Assembly (NCBI GenBank): GCA_021781455.1
Contig: JAJXWV010000056.1
Location: forward strand, 1-64,000
Source: Acidobacteriota bacterium
Lineage (GTDB): Bacteria > Acidobacteriota > Thermoanaerobaculia > Gp7-AA8
Direction: 5' to 3'
Length of the DNA stretch: 64,000 bases
Shown: positions 41,073-50,531 of the stretch, one piece after another
Layout: every line of letters begins with the position of its first letter
How positions within the stretch are numbered: the stretch's first letter is position 1
Notes under the pieces: generated by a model
Told to the model about the DNA's origin: nothing
Seen by the model: the letters and a program-made list of their open reading frames with translations, nothing else
Database searches by the model: none
Translations under genes and position numbers: made by a program

Positions 41073-41975
41073 TCAGCTGTTGCCTGCGGCGCTGTTCGAC
41101 GGCGGGACGAGCGCTGCGGCACCGTGGCCGTTCAGCGTCTTCCGCTCCGGCGTGCGCTCGATGACCGAGAGCCGCGCCAGGATTTCGGCCTGTCCACGCA
41201 GAAGAGCCGAGATCTCAAGCTCGGCCTTGCGGTTCACCTGGTAGTCGTTTTCCGCGAGAAGCTTGTCCTTCGCCGCCTGGCGGTTCTGGCTCATCATGAT
41301 GATTGGCGCCTGAATCGCGGCCACGGTGGAGAGAACGAGATTCAGGAAGATGAACGGATACGGGTCGAATCTCGCGACCCCCACGCCGTTGATGCCCATC
41401 CAGAGCGCCATTACCACCGCGAAGATGATGATGAACGGCCACGAGCCGCCGAACTGCGCCACGCGATCCGAGATCCGTTGGCCCATGGTGGAGCGCTCAT
41501 CGGCCTCTTCCAGGACGTTGCGCGAGACCTGCCGCGACATCAGCTCGTTGGTCTGCCGCAGGCGATCGCCCATCTCGGCGATGATCCGCAGCGCTGCGGC
41601 GGGGTTCTTGTTGACGAAGTCGACGAGGTCATCGCGGTCGAGCCGGATGACACCTGTGTTCTTCAACGCCGTCGCCGACGCGCTTCGCGGCGCCCCGTCG
41701 AACAGCGAGAGCTCGCCGAAATACTGGCCCGGGAAGAGGTTCGCCAGGACGATGCGCGCCTTCCCTTCGCCGTGCGCGATCTCGACTTCGCCCTCTTCGA
41801 TGACGAACAGAGACGAGCCCTCGTCACCCTGCCGAAAGATGACGGTGCCCTGTTCGTAGACGATCTCTTCGACGCGTGTGCTGAGGGCGACGATGTCGTC
41901 GCTCGTCAGAGACTCGAACAGAGGGACTCTCGCGAGCAGCGCCTCGTGCTGCGGATCGGAACGGGCCGTGTCCAT
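41073..41975 (-). CDS. Cyclic-nucleotide-binding domain fused to DUF1003 membrane domain
   Basis: 300 residues. Residues 15-130 are a cNMP-type beta-roll (GTVIFRQGDEGSSLFVIEEG; FGELSLFDGAPRSASATA, the phosphate-binding cassette with the RSA motif that favours real cyclic nucleotide binding). Residues 160-260 are DUF1003 with two membrane helices (FIIIFAVVMALWMGING; PFIFLNLVLSTVAAIQAPII) and the family MSQNRQ motif. A ligand-gated membrane protein of unknown output. Next to a ClC channel gene transcribed in the same direction. Confidence 0.88.
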   Translation of the reverse strand: MDTARSDPQHEALLARVPLFESLTSDDIVALSTRVEEIVYEQGTVIFRQGDEGSSLFVIEEGEVEIAHGEGKARIVLANLFPGQYFGELSLFDGAPRSASATALKNTGVIRLDRDDLVDFVNKNPAAALRIIAEMGDRLRQTNELMSRQVSRNVLEEADERSTMGQRISDRVAQFGGSWPFIIIFAVVMALWMGINGVGVARFDPYPFIFLNLVLSTVAAIQAPIIMMSQNRQAAKDKLLAENDYQVNRKAELEISALLRGQAEILARLSVIERTPERKTLNGHGAAALVPPSNSAAGNS

Positions 41976-42034
41976 GTGGCCAAAGAATGCCCTAGTCGCG
42001 GGTGTTCCGCAACGGCAACGGCGCTGGAGTCCCG

Positions 42035-43828
42035 TCAGGACGATTCTTCGCGCAGCCTCTTCGCATGCGCCGCCAGCAGGTCGCTCCGCGTGAGGATGCC
42101 GACGACCTTGCGGGGGTCTTCACGGGAGACCACGGGCATGCGCCCGACGCCTTCCCGCACCATGTGGTCGGCGGCGTCGCGCAGGCTCGAGTCGAGAAAG
42201 ACCACGGAGGGAGGACGGCGCACAAGGTCTCCGATGCGCGTCTCCGGCGGCTTGCCGAGATAGTCGCGTCGCGTAATCACTCCCACCAGGTTGTTATGGG
42301 CGTCGACCACCGGAAAACCCTGATGGTTGGCCAGCTCGAGCTGCACGTCGACGAGCGTGTCATCCGCCCGCAACATGACCACGTCGCGCTTGCAGGCGTC
42401 GGCGACGCCGATCTGATCGAGAAAATCCGCCGCGTACTCGGCAGGCACGCGCACACCTCTGCGGGCCAGCTTCTCGGTCATGATCGTGTTCCGCATCAGC
42501 AGCGACGAGACCAGGAATCCCGCCGTGCAGCCGGTCAGCAGCGGCAAAAGGCCCAGCGGCTGCAGGGTGGTCTCGAAGGCAAATACAACCGATGCCAGCA
42601 GCGCCCGCGAGGCGCCGGCGAACATGGCCGCCATGCCCACCAGAGCACAGATCTGCGGGCTGATTCCGAAATGCGGGAACTGCAGGGACAGCAGCTCGCC
42701 GAGCACGACGCCGCATCCGCCTCCGATGGTGAACAACGGCGCAAGCGTTCCGCCGGACGTCCCGCTGCCGAGGGAGACCACCCAGGAGATGAACTTCATC
42801 AGGCAGAGGAAGGCTACCGTCTGGCCGAACAGATTGCCGGACACCATTCCTTCGATGTTGTCGTAGCCGACGCCGAGCGTCCGCGGGGCGAAGTAACCAA
42901 CGAGCCCGACCGCGACCGCCCCGATGGCCGGCCACCACATCCAGTGGACGGGCAGTTTCTCGAACATGTCCTCGATCCAGTAGACCCCGCGCGTGACGTA
43001 GACCGAGAGCCAGCCGACCAGCGCGCCGACGAACGCGTACGTCGCCAGCGCTTCGCCGCTCTGCCGCCCCACGGCGGGCATGGCAAACATCGGCGCAGTG
43101 CCGACGAACATGATCCGCACGGCCGTGGCAGTGGCGCTGGCCAGCGAAACCGGGATGATCGAGCGCGGGCGAAACTCGAACAGCAGCAACTCGATGGCCA
43201 GAAGCACGGCCGAGACCGGGCAGCCGAAGGTGGCTGCCATGCCGGCTGCGGCGCCGGCGGCGAGCAGCGTCTTCCGCTCCGCCGCAGTCGTGTGGAGCAG
43301 CTGTCCCATGAGCGATCCCAGCGCCCCGCCCGTGGCGATGATCGGGCCTTCCGCGCCAAACGGTCCGCCCGTGCCGATGGCCACTGCCGCGGACAGCGGC
43401 TTGAGGAACGTCACCCGGGCCGGGATGCGGCTCTCGTTGAGCAGTACCTGCTCCATCGCTTCCGGGATGCCGTGGCCGCGAATGGCCTTCGATCCGTACC
43501 GCGCCATGAAACCGACGATGACTCCGCCGATGACCGGGACGAACAGCACCTTCCAGCCGAGATGATTGTCGGCCGGCGATACGAAGGCGAACGACAGCCG
43601 CCCGTAGAACGAGAGATTCGTCACGAAGTAGATGAGGCGCATCAGGCCCTGCGCGATCACTCCGGTCATCAGCGCAAGCACGATGGCCCAGCCGCAGAGG
43701 ATGACGACCCCCTTGTCGATGAGGACGCGGTCGACAGGCACGCGGGCCGCCTCGACGGCTGGCGCCAGCGACGGTGCCACAGGCACGCCCTCGGTCGTTG
43801 CGCCCCGTTCGACCTCCAGTCCGCTCAT
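42035..43828 (-). CDS. ClC-type chloride channel/transporter with C-terminal CBS pair
   Basis: 597 residues from ATG 43828. Selectivity-filter blocks are visible: GHGIPEA (residues 118-124) and GPFGAEGPII with the gating Glu160; a third pore motif, GSGTSGGTLAPLF, lies further on. About residues 480-597 are two CBS domains (MLRADDTLVDVQLELANHQG; VVFLDSSLRDAADHMVREG) that usually bind adenine nucleotides. The ATG overlaps the MarR stop (ATGA). Chloride/proton exchange is the default expectation. Confidence 0.92.
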   Translation of the reverse strand: MSGLEVERGATTEGVPVAPSLAPAVEAARVPVDRVLIDKGVVILCGWAIVLALMTGVIAQGLMRLIYFVTNLSFYGRLSFAFVSPADNHLGWKVLFVPVIGGVIVGFMARYGSKAIRGHGIPEAMEQVLLNESRIPARVTFLKPLSAAVAIGTGGPFGAEGPIIATGGALGSLMGQLLHTTAAERKTLLAAGAAAGMAATFGCPVSAVLLAIELLLFEFRPRSIIPVSLASATATAVRIMFVGTAPMFAMPAVGRQSGEALATYAFVGALVGWLSVYVTRGVYWIEDMFEKLPVHWMWWPAIGAVAVGLVGYFAPRTLGVGYDNIEGMVSGNLFGQTVAFLCLMKFISWVVSLGSGTSGGTLAPLFTIGGGCGVVLGELLSLQFPHFGISPQICALVGMAAMFAGASRALLASVVFAFETTLQPLGLLPLLTGCTAGFLVSSLLMRNTIMTEKLARRGVRVPAEYAADFLDQIGVADACKRDVVMLRADDTLVDVQLELANHQGFPVVDAHNNLVGVITRRDYLGKPPETRIGDLVRRPPSVVFLDSSLRDAADHMVREGVGRMPVVSREDPRKVVGILTRSDLLAAHAKRLREESS

Positions 43829-44310
43829 TTCCTGCGCCGCGCCGTCGCGGTGTGCCCTTCGTCTTCGAACAGCATCGGGGCGCTCTTTTCCGCGCCCATC
43901 TCCTCGACGATCTGCGTGAAGGTGTCGGCGAAGCGTTTGCGCTCGGCCGGCGGAAGGGCGTCGATCCGGTTGACGAGCACCTGCTGCGTAACCGGTGGCG
44001 CCTTGCGGAGGGCGGCGCGCCCCGCGCGGGTGAGCGTCAGCACCAGCCGACGGGCATCTCGAGGCGAGCGCTGCCGAGCCACGAGACGGGCCTCGACCAG
44101 GCGGGTGACGACGGTGGAGGCGGAGCTCTGATCGGTGTGGGTGCGGTCGGCGAGCTCGCCGAGGGAGAGGGCTGGTGTCTTTCCGAGCTCCGCCAGGATG
44201 AACAGTTGAGCGGCGGAGAGGCCGAGGCGCGACTGGGCGGCGCGGTCGAACAGCCGGAGCTGCCGCACGAGGCGTCGGATGGCGTCGAGAATGCGCTGCG
44301 TATCGGTCAT
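43825..44310 (-). CDS. MarR-family regulator
   Basis: 161 residues from ATG 44310 (ATG 44337 is an alternative). Winged HTH with LSAAQLFILAELGKTPAL, DQSSASTVVTRLVEARLVAR and the DxRxxx wing RDARRLVLTLT. Translationally coupled to the ClC gene, so it probably controls it; MarR proteins usually respond to phenolics, oxidants or pH-linked signals. Confidence 0.9.
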   Translation of the reverse strand: MTDTQRILDAIRRLVRQLRLFDRAAQSRLGLSAAQLFILAELGKTPALSLGELADRTHTDQSSASTVVTRLVEARLVARQRSPRDARRLVLTLTRAGRAALRKAPPVTQQVLVNRIDALPPAERKRFADTFTQIVEEMGAEKSAPMLFEDEGHTATARRRK

Positions 44311-44478
44311 GAATGGCTTTTCTTGCTTTGAGAACACTGAACTGCGGGATGGCGGCAGGGATCCGCCGCACTACCGGTCAGCAACGGGCGAGCCCTCCGT
44401 ATTCCATTGGGTCCCAAGTAATTTTACCCGATGTCGGAGCGCCCGTCGACCGATGATCCGCCCTGCTAGGATGCCGTC

Positions 44479-45072
44479 GTGCTAAAGCGTTATGACAAGG
44501 GCTATTTCGACAAGTGGTACCGCGGCAGGGGCCGCGTTCACGGCGCCGGCGAAGTTCGGCGCAAGGTGGCCCTTACCGTGGCCGTCGCCGAGTACTTCCT
44601 GCGCCGTTCGCTGCGCTCCGTGCTGGACATCGGCTGCGGCGAAGGGGCCTGGCTCGACCATCTGCGGAGCATCAGGCCGAAAATCTCCTACATCGGCCTC
44701 GATCCCAGCGATTACGCAGTGGAGCGGTTCGGCGCTTCCCGCAACATCCGACAGGCTGCGTTCGCGGATTTGCCGTCGCTGCATTTCAACCGTCGCTTCG
44801 ATCTGATCGTCTGCTCCGACGTCCTCCACTACGTTGCGCAGAACGACATCCGCAGCGGCATTGGCGAGATCGTGCGCGTCCTCGGCGGAGTCGCTTTCAT
44901 CGAGGTGCTCACCCGCGAGGACGAGATCATCGGCGATCTGCAGGGACTGACCCGCCGGCCCGCGGAATGGTATCGGCGGCTCTTCAACGAGGCCGGTCTG
45001 GTGCAGGTCGCGCCGTACTCCTGGCTCGCTCCCTCGCTTCACCCGTTTGCCGCGGAACTGGAGCTCCCGTGA
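44479..45072 (+). CDS. Class I SAM-dependent methyltransferase
   Basis: 197 residues starting at GTG. Motif I VLDIGCGEGAWL, acidic residue in YIGLDPSD and motif IV-like DLIVCSDVLHYV. The opening YDKGYFDKWYR occurs in methyltransferases acting on small molecules. Substrate unknown. Divergent from MarR; 58 bases before the histidine kinase. Confidence 0.85.
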   Translation: MLKRYDKGYFDKWYRGRGRVHGAGEVRRKVALTVAVAEYFLRRSLRSVLDIGCGEGAWLDHLRSIRPKISYIGLDPSDYAVERFGASRNIRQAAFADLPSLHFNRRFDLIVCSDVLHYVAQNDIRSGIGEIVRVLGGVAFIEVLTREDEIIGDLQGLTRRPAEWYRRLFNEAGLVQVAPYSWLAPSLHPFAAELELP

Positions 45073-45130
45073 GAGAGCGGCGGGCGTGCAGCGGCGCCGT
45101 CATCCGTGCACAATACGGCTCCCCGATCTC

Positions 45131-46480
45131 ATGACTCTGAACCGACTGAAGTTCATCGGCATCGCCGCTCCGGCGGTCGCTGCGGTGGTGCTGGAACTGA
45201 TCCGGCCGATCGTCATCGGGCCCATCTCTCCCGGCAAGCGCCTGCTTCTGGACCTCGTGGTCGTGCTGGCGATCGTCGCGTTCGGGCTGGTCATCTTCCG
45301 CTTCATCGGGGACATGCAGAAGCGGCTGACGCGGCAGAACGAGGAGCTGCTGGCGCTGCACAGCGCGGGCATCGACGTGGCCTCAGACCTGGCGCTGGAT
45401 GGCGTTCTCAATCGCGTCGTGGAGCACGCCTGTCACCTCGTCGGCGCGAAGTACGGCGCACTCTCGGTCATCGACGAGGCCGGGCGGATCGAGGCATTCA
45501 TCACCTCCGGCGTCACGCCGGAAGAGCGCGCTGCCATCGGCCCGCCGCCGGTCGGTCATGGCGTGCTCGGCGAGGTGCTGTACGAAGGACACCATCTGCG
45601 CCTGGCCGATCTGACGAAGCATCCACGCTCGGTCGGCTTCCCGGCGAATCATCCGCCGATGCGATCGCTTCTGGCGGTGCCCATCAACTGCAAGGGGCCG
45701 TTCAAAGGAAATCTCTATCTTGCGGACAAGCGCGCCGGCGGGGAGTTCTCCGGAGACGACGAAGAAACGCTGGAACGTTTCGCGGCGCAGGCGGCGCTGG
45801 CCATCGACAACGCCCACCTCCACGCGCAGGTGGGCGATCTGGCCGTCGCGCAGGAGCGGCTCCGCATCGCTCACGAGATGCACGACGGCCTGGCCCAGGT
45901 GCTCGGGTACGTCAACACGAAGGTCCAGGCGGCCAACGAGTACCTGCGGCGCGGGAAATCGGAGGAAGCGAAGCAGCAGCTCCGCGAGCTGGCCGATTCC
46001 GCGCGGGAGGCCTACACCGATGTCCGTGAGTCGATCATCGGGTTACGCGCGCTGCCGAACGCGGAGCGCTCGCTGACCGATGCCCTGCGCGAGTTCGTGG
46101 AGCGATGGCGCGAGCAGAGCGGTGTCGTCGCGGAGCTCTCCATCGATCCTGACCTGCGACTCCGTCCGGCGGTGGAGCTCCAGCTCATCCGCATCGTGCA
46201 GGAGTCCCTGACCAACATCCGCAAACACGCCAGGGCGACCAAGGCGCGAGTGGATCTCCGCCGCGACGGCGAACGGCTGCGCGTCACCATCGCCGACGAT
46301 GGCACCGGCTTCGATGTGACTCAGCGGACGCGTGGCGAGTTCCCGCGCTTCGGCCTCACGACCATGCGCGAGCGCGCCGAGAGCATCGGCGGCACGCTGG
46401 CGATCGACAGCGCGCCGGGCCTTGGCACTACCGTGACCTTCACGATGCCGCTGAGCCCGGCTACCTCCGAGAGCGCCTGA
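45131..46480 (+). CDS. NarL-type sensor histidine kinase with GAF domain (DosS-like)
   Basis: 449 residues. Two membrane helices (about 8-30, 38-59), a GAF domain (80-230), HisKA_3 dimerisation with phospho-acceptor His251 in AHEMHDGLAQVLG, and an HATPase_c domain with N-box SLTNIRKHA and GFGLTTM. The GAF segment with DLTKHPRSVGFPANHPPM is strikingly like the GAF-A region of mycobacterial DosS/DevS, a haem sensor of O2, NO and CO; haem binding here is unproven. Start ATG 45131 chosen because it precedes the first membrane helix. The cognate regulator follows after 21 bases. Confidence 0.92.
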   Translation: MTLNRLKFIGIAAPAVAAVVLELIRPIVIGPISPGKRLLLDLVVVLAIVAFGLVIFRFIGDMQKRLTRQNEELLALHSAGIDVASDLALDGVLNRVVEHACHLVGAKYGALSVIDEAGRIEAFITSGVTPEERAAIGPPPVGHGVLGEVLYEGHHLRLADLTKHPRSVGFPANHPPMRSLLAVPINCKGPFKGNLYLADKRAGGEFSGDDEETLERFAAQAALAIDNAHLHAQVGDLAVAQERLRIAHEMHDGLAQVLGYVNTKVQAANEYLRRGKSEEAKQQLRELADSAREAYTDVRESIIGLRALPNAERSLTDALREFVERWREQSGVVAELSIDPDLRLRPAVELQLIRIVQESLTNIRKHARATKARVDLRRDGERLRVTIADDGTGFDVTQRTRGEFPRFGLTTMRERAESIGGTLAIDSAPGLGTTVTFTMPLSPATSESA

Positions 46481-46501
46481 GCCGCAGGTATACTCCCGCC
46501 C

Positions 46502-47167
46502 GTGCGAATTCTCATCGCCGATGACCATTCGCTGTTCCGCGACGGTCTCCGAAGCCTTCTCGAGGCGCAGGGACACGAGATCGTCGGTGAGGCCCGCAAC
46601 GGCCGCGAAGCCGTACTGCTGACCAACGAGAAGCATCCCGATCTGGTGCTGATGGACCTCTCCATGCCGGAGCTCGACGGCATCGCTGCCACCCGCGCCA
46701 TCGTCGCCGATCTGCCCACGATCAAGGTCATCATCCTCACCGCCTCCGACGAGGAGACGAAGTTGTTCGACGCCATCAAAGCAGGCGCGCAGGGCTATCT
46801 TCTGAAGGATCTCGAGGCCGATGACTTCTTCGCCATGCTCGATCGTGCCAGCCGCGGCGAGCCGGCACTGACTCCGACGCTCGCGCGAAAACTTCTCAAC
46901 GAGTTCGCTCATCCCTCCGCCGAATCCCAGGCGAGCGAGAACACCGAGGACCTCACCTCCCGCGAACGAGAAGTCCTCGATCTGATGGTGCAGGGCACGA
47001 CCTCGAATCGTAAGCTCGCCAGGCAGCTCGGTGTGAGCGAGAACACGGTCAAGTTCCACGTGCGCAACATCCTCGACAAGCTCCGCCTGCACAGCCGCGC
47101 TCAGGTCGTCGGTTACGCGCTGCGCAACAAGATCCTCGATTCGGGCGGCGGCGAGCAGCAGTCGTAG
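46502..47167 (+). CDS. NarL/LuxR-family response regulator
   Basis: 221 residues starting at GTG. Receiver domain with ADDHSLFRDG, phospho-acceptor Asp in DLVLMDLSMPELDG and the conserved Lys in YLLKD; C-terminal LuxR HTH with LTSREREVLDLMVQG and SENTVKFHVRNILDKLRL. Paired with the GAF histidine kinase immediately upstream. Confidence 0.95.
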   Translation: MRILIADDHSLFRDGLRSLLEAQGHEIVGEARNGREAVLLTNEKHPDLVLMDLSMPELDGIAATRAIVADLPTIKVIILTASDEETKLFDAIKAGAQGYLLKDLEADDFFAMLDRASRGEPALTPTLARKLLNEFAHPSAESQASENTEDLTSREREVLDLMVQGTTSNRKLARQLGVSENTVKFHVRNILDKLRLHSRAQVVGYALRNKILDSGGGEQQS

Positions 47168-47253
47168 CAGGGATCACGCGGGCGCTGTGTCCCGTCGCAT
47201 TGCGGCTCTGCCGCTCGCGGCCGACTCTGCAGACACACACGAGGACTATGGTC

Positions 47254-47721
47254 ATGAGCGTCGCCGTCCCTTCTACCCGTCCGAAGACTTTCACCTGTCG
47301 CACCACCGCGGAATGGCTGAGCCACCACGGCTTGCGCTTCACGGCCGGACTCGACAAGCCGCCCCTGCTGGTCATGAACCCGCCGGAGATCGACGGGAAG
47401 GCCGGCGAATGGACTCCCGAGGACCTGCTCATCGGGGCCATCGAGACCTGCCTGGCCATGACCTTCGGCGCCTACGCCGAGAAACATCGGCTGCCTGTCG
47501 AGGCCTACTACAGCGAAGCGGAAGGATTGTTCGAGCTCGAGGACGGCGCCTACCGCGTCGCGCGCGTGATCATCCGCCCCACGATCGTCATCGAGAGCCG
47601 CGAGTTTTCCACGAAGACGCTGCGCGTCCTGGAAGCCGCACATCGCGACTGTCTCGTGGCAAACGCGGTGACGACCTCCGTCATCGTCGAGCCGAGCGTG
47701 CTCCTCAGCGCCAGCGAATAG
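47254..47721 (+). CDS. OsmC/Ohr-family peroxiredoxin-like protein
   Basis: 155 residues. ATG 47254 preferred because GAGGA lies 8 bases upstream. The two family Cys residues are in AIETCLAMTF and AHRDCLVANAV, so organic hydroperoxide reduction through a Cys pair is plausible. GEWTPEDLLIGAIETC is the typical OsmC core. Follows the two-component pair by 86 bases. Confidence 0.88.
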   Translation: MSVAVPSTRPKTFTCRTTAEWLSHHGLRFTAGLDKPPLLVMNPPEIDGKAGEWTPEDLLIGAIETCLAMTFGAYAEKHRLPVEAYYSEAEGLFELEDGAYRVARVIIRPTIVIESREFSTKTLRVLEAAHRDCLVANAVTTSVIVEPSVLLSASE

Positions 47722-47729
47722 CCGCGCCG

Positions 47730-50420
47730 TCAGTAGCTCACGCGCCGCGAGGCCGGCTTCGGCGACGGGACCTCGACGCGGATTCGCGCGTCGACGGCCG
47801 CTGCCCCTTCCGGCAGCGCCTTCAGCGGATTGATGTCCAGCTCCGCGATCTCCGGGCAGACCGTCAGCAGCGCCGACACGCGCAGGACCACGTCGCGCAC
47901 GGCCTTTCGATCGCACGCCGGGCTTCCGCGGAATCCGCCCAGAAGTTTCGCCGACCGGGTTTCGGTAACCATGTCCTCCGCATCCACATCCGAGAGCGGG
48001 TGAATGCGGAAGGAAACGTCGGAGAGAAGCTCGACCAGAGTGCCTCCTGCACCGTAGGCGACGATGTGGCCGAAGATCGGGTCCTGCGTCGCGCCGACCA
48101 TCACCTCGACGCCTCCCTCGATCATCTGCTGCACGACCGCTCCGGTCATCCGCTCGCCGAGACGGCCCTGCATCTCCAGGTACGCCTCGCGCACTTTGCG
48201 CTCGTCCTGCAGAGCGAGCTTCACCGCTCCTGCTTCGGTCTTGTGAACGAGCGATGATCCGAGCGCCTTCACCGCCACGGGAAAACCCATGCGCATCGCG
48301 GCGTGCACGGCTTCGTAAACCGTGGTCACGGTCTCGAGCATCGCCGTGGGAATGTTTGCGGCGAGCATCAGCTCGTGCACTTCGCCCGCATGGAGCCATC
48401 CCCCGCCACGCCCAAGGACGGCACCCACGACCTGCCGGATCAGCGGCACGTCGAAATCGTCGAACTGCGGCACGACTCCCACCGGACGCCGGCGCCATTC
48501 CGCATAGCGCGTTGCGCGAGCCAGGGCGTTGACGGCGCGCTCAGGAAACGCGAACGACGGCACAGGAGCGAGTGGCAGCGGACCCGCCGCACTCATGAAA
48601 GTCGCCACCAGCGATTTTCCCTTTGCCTTCGCGGCGGTCTCTCGGATGACGGCCGCGACCGCCGCAGCGTGAGTGGCCTGGACCGGAATGTAGATGATCA
48701 GCACCGAATCGACGGCAGGGTCGCCGAGGAGCAGTTCCATCGCGTGGCGATAGTCCTCGGACGAAGCGGAGGCGATCATGTCGACAGGATTGTGGACGCT
48801 GGCAGCGGGCGGGAGCGAAGCGCGCAGGCGCGCAGTGGTTTCGTCGGAGAGCTGAGCGAGAACCAGGCCGTTCGCTTCACAGGCATCGGCGGCCAGGATT
48901 CCCGGTCCGCCGGCGTTGGTCACGATGGCCACTCGACGGCCGATCGGCAGCGGCTGGTTCGCCAGCATCGTGGCCACGTCGAACATCTCTTCGAGCGTGT
49001 CCGTGCGGATCACGCCGGCCTGCCGGAAGAGATCGGCGACGATCGCATCCGAGCTGGCCAGCGCGCCCGTATGGGATTCCGCGGCACGGGCGCCGCCCTT
49101 GGAACGGCCCGCCTTGACGGCCACGATGGGCTTCTTTCGGGCCACGCGCCGAGCAATCTCACCGAACTTCTTCGGGTTGCCGAAGCTCTCCAGATACAGG
49201 AGCACCACATCGGTGTTCGCGTCCTCGGCCCAGTACTGAATGAGGTCGTTGCCCGAAACGTCGACCTTGTTGCCGACGGAGATGAACGTGGAGAACCCGA
49301 TGTTGAGATTGCGCGCGTAGTCGAGAATGGCCAGGCCCAGCGCCCCGCTCTGACTGGACATGGCTACGTTCCCCGCCGGCGGATAGATGGCGGAGAACGT
49401 GGCGTGCATCCGCACGTCAGGCGCGGTGTTGATGACGCCCATGCAGTTCGGCCCAACCATGCGGATACCGGCGGAGCGGAGTTTCTCGAGCAGGCGCTGT
49501 TCGGCAGCGCGGCCCGCTTCACCCGTCTCGCTGAAGCCGGCCGTGATGACGATGACCGCTGACACGGCCTTGGCGATGCAGTCGTCGATGACCGCTTCGG
49601 TGTGCTCGGCCGGAACGGTCACGATGGCGAGGTCCACCTCGCCGGGAATCTCTTTCAGCGACGGAAACGAGCGCACTCCGTCGATGTCTGTTGCCTTGGG
49701 ATTCACGGCATAGAGCTGTCCGCGGAATCCGGTCCCTTTCAGGTTCCGCAGGATCTCGCCGCCGAGCTGCCCGACGCGCTTGCTCGCGCCCACGACCGCG
49801 ATTGCTCGCGGCTCGAAGATCGACTTCATCGAGGCATAGGCGGCCTTCTGCGAACGGAATGCGGCCGCCTCGGCATAGCTCTCCGTCGGCTCGATCGGAA
49901 AGAGGACGTGCACGGAGCCCTCCGCCGACCGGCTGGTCACATTGAAGCCCGACCCGAGAAAGACGTCGATCATCTTCTGGTTCTCGGTGAGGACATCAGC
50001 GAAGAACTGCTCGACGTGCTTCGTGCGGGCGATGTGCGCGAGTTTCTCGAGCAGGCGAGTGCCGATTCCCGTTCCCTGAGCGCGATCGCTGATCGTGAAG
50101 GCGACCTCTGCGATCTTCGGATTGCGGCGCGATCGGAAGTAGTGCGCCACGCCTACGATTTCACCGCTGACCTCGGCCACCACGCCGAAATCGTCTTCGT
50201 AGTCGACCACCACCGGCGTGTCTTTGAGCGCCGACTCCGGCGTGCGCGTGTCGAAGAAGCGCGAGTGCAGGCTGTCCGGCGAGAGGCGCCGGAAGAATTC
50301 GAGCAACGGCTCGTGATCCTCCGGCTTCACCGGCCTCAGAAGCAACGTGCGGCCGTTTCGAAGAACGACATCGAACTCGAAATGAGCGGGGTAGTTGATC
50401 GCGGTGGTCTCCGGTTGCAT
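47730..50420 (-). CDS. GNAT acetyltransferase fused to NDP-forming acyl-CoA synthetase
   Basis: 896 residues. Order: GNAT domain (residues 15-175, with FTISDRAQGTGIGTRLLEKL), CoA-binding Rossmann domain (IAVVGASKRVGQLGGEILRN), succinyl-CoA-ligase-like domain with GPNCMGVIN and the His motif AAESHTGALASSD, then an ATP-grasp domain (FPVAVKALGSSLVHKTEAGA). Most protein lysine acetyltransferases of the Pat type carry GNAT at the C-terminus; here it is N-terminal. The phospho-His motif is intact, so both synthetase activity and protein acetylation are possible. Probably regulates or performs acetyl-CoA/ATP interconversion. Confidence 0.92.
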   Translation of the reverse strand: MQPETTAINYPAHFEFDVVLRNGRTLLLRPVKPEDHEPLLEFFRRLSPDSLHSRFFDTRTPESALKDTPVVVDYEDDFGVVAEVSGEIVGVAHYFRSRRNPKIAEVAFTISDRAQGTGIGTRLLEKLAHIARTKHVEQFFADVLTENQKMIDVFLGSGFNVTSRSAEGSVHVLFPIEPTESYAEAAAFRSQKAAYASMKSIFEPRAIAVVGASKRVGQLGGEILRNLKGTGFRGQLYAVNPKATDIDGVRSFPSLKEIPGEVDLAIVTVPAEHTEAVIDDCIAKAVSAVIVITAGFSETGEAGRAAEQRLLEKLRSAGIRMVGPNCMGVINTAPDVRMHATFSAIYPPAGNVAMSSQSGALGLAILDYARNLNIGFSTFISVGNKVDVSGNDLIQYWAEDANTDVVLLYLESFGNPKKFGEIARRVARKKPIVAVKAGRSKGGARAAESHTGALASSDAIVADLFRQAGVIRTDTLEEMFDVATMLANQPLPIGRRVAIVTNAGGPGILAADACEANGLVLAQLSDETTARLRASLPPAASVHNPVDMIASASSEDYRHAMELLLGDPAVDSVLIIYIPVQATHAAAVAAVIRETAAKAKGKSLVATFMSAAGPLPLAPVPSFAFPERAVNALARATRYAEWRRRPVGVVPQFDDFDVPLIRQVVGAVLGRGGGWLHAGEVHELMLAANIPTAMLETVTTVYEAVHAAMRMGFPVAVKALGSSLVHKTEAGAVKLALQDERKVREAYLEMQGRLGERMTGAVVQQMIEGGVEVMVGATQDPIFGHIVAYGAGGTLVELLSDVSFRIHPLSDVDAEDMVTETRSAKLLGGFRGSPACDRKAVRDVVLRVSALLTVCPEIAELDINPLKALPEGAAAVDARIRVEVPSPKPASRRVSY

Positions 50421-50531
50421 CTGGCCATCGCCTCCAGCCGTAAGCTACAGGCCGCAGGAACGTGGCCGAAAAGCGTAGATCACGATCAGGGGTGACGCAA
50501 ACTACCGGGGTTGCCTGCCACGCAGCGGCGT

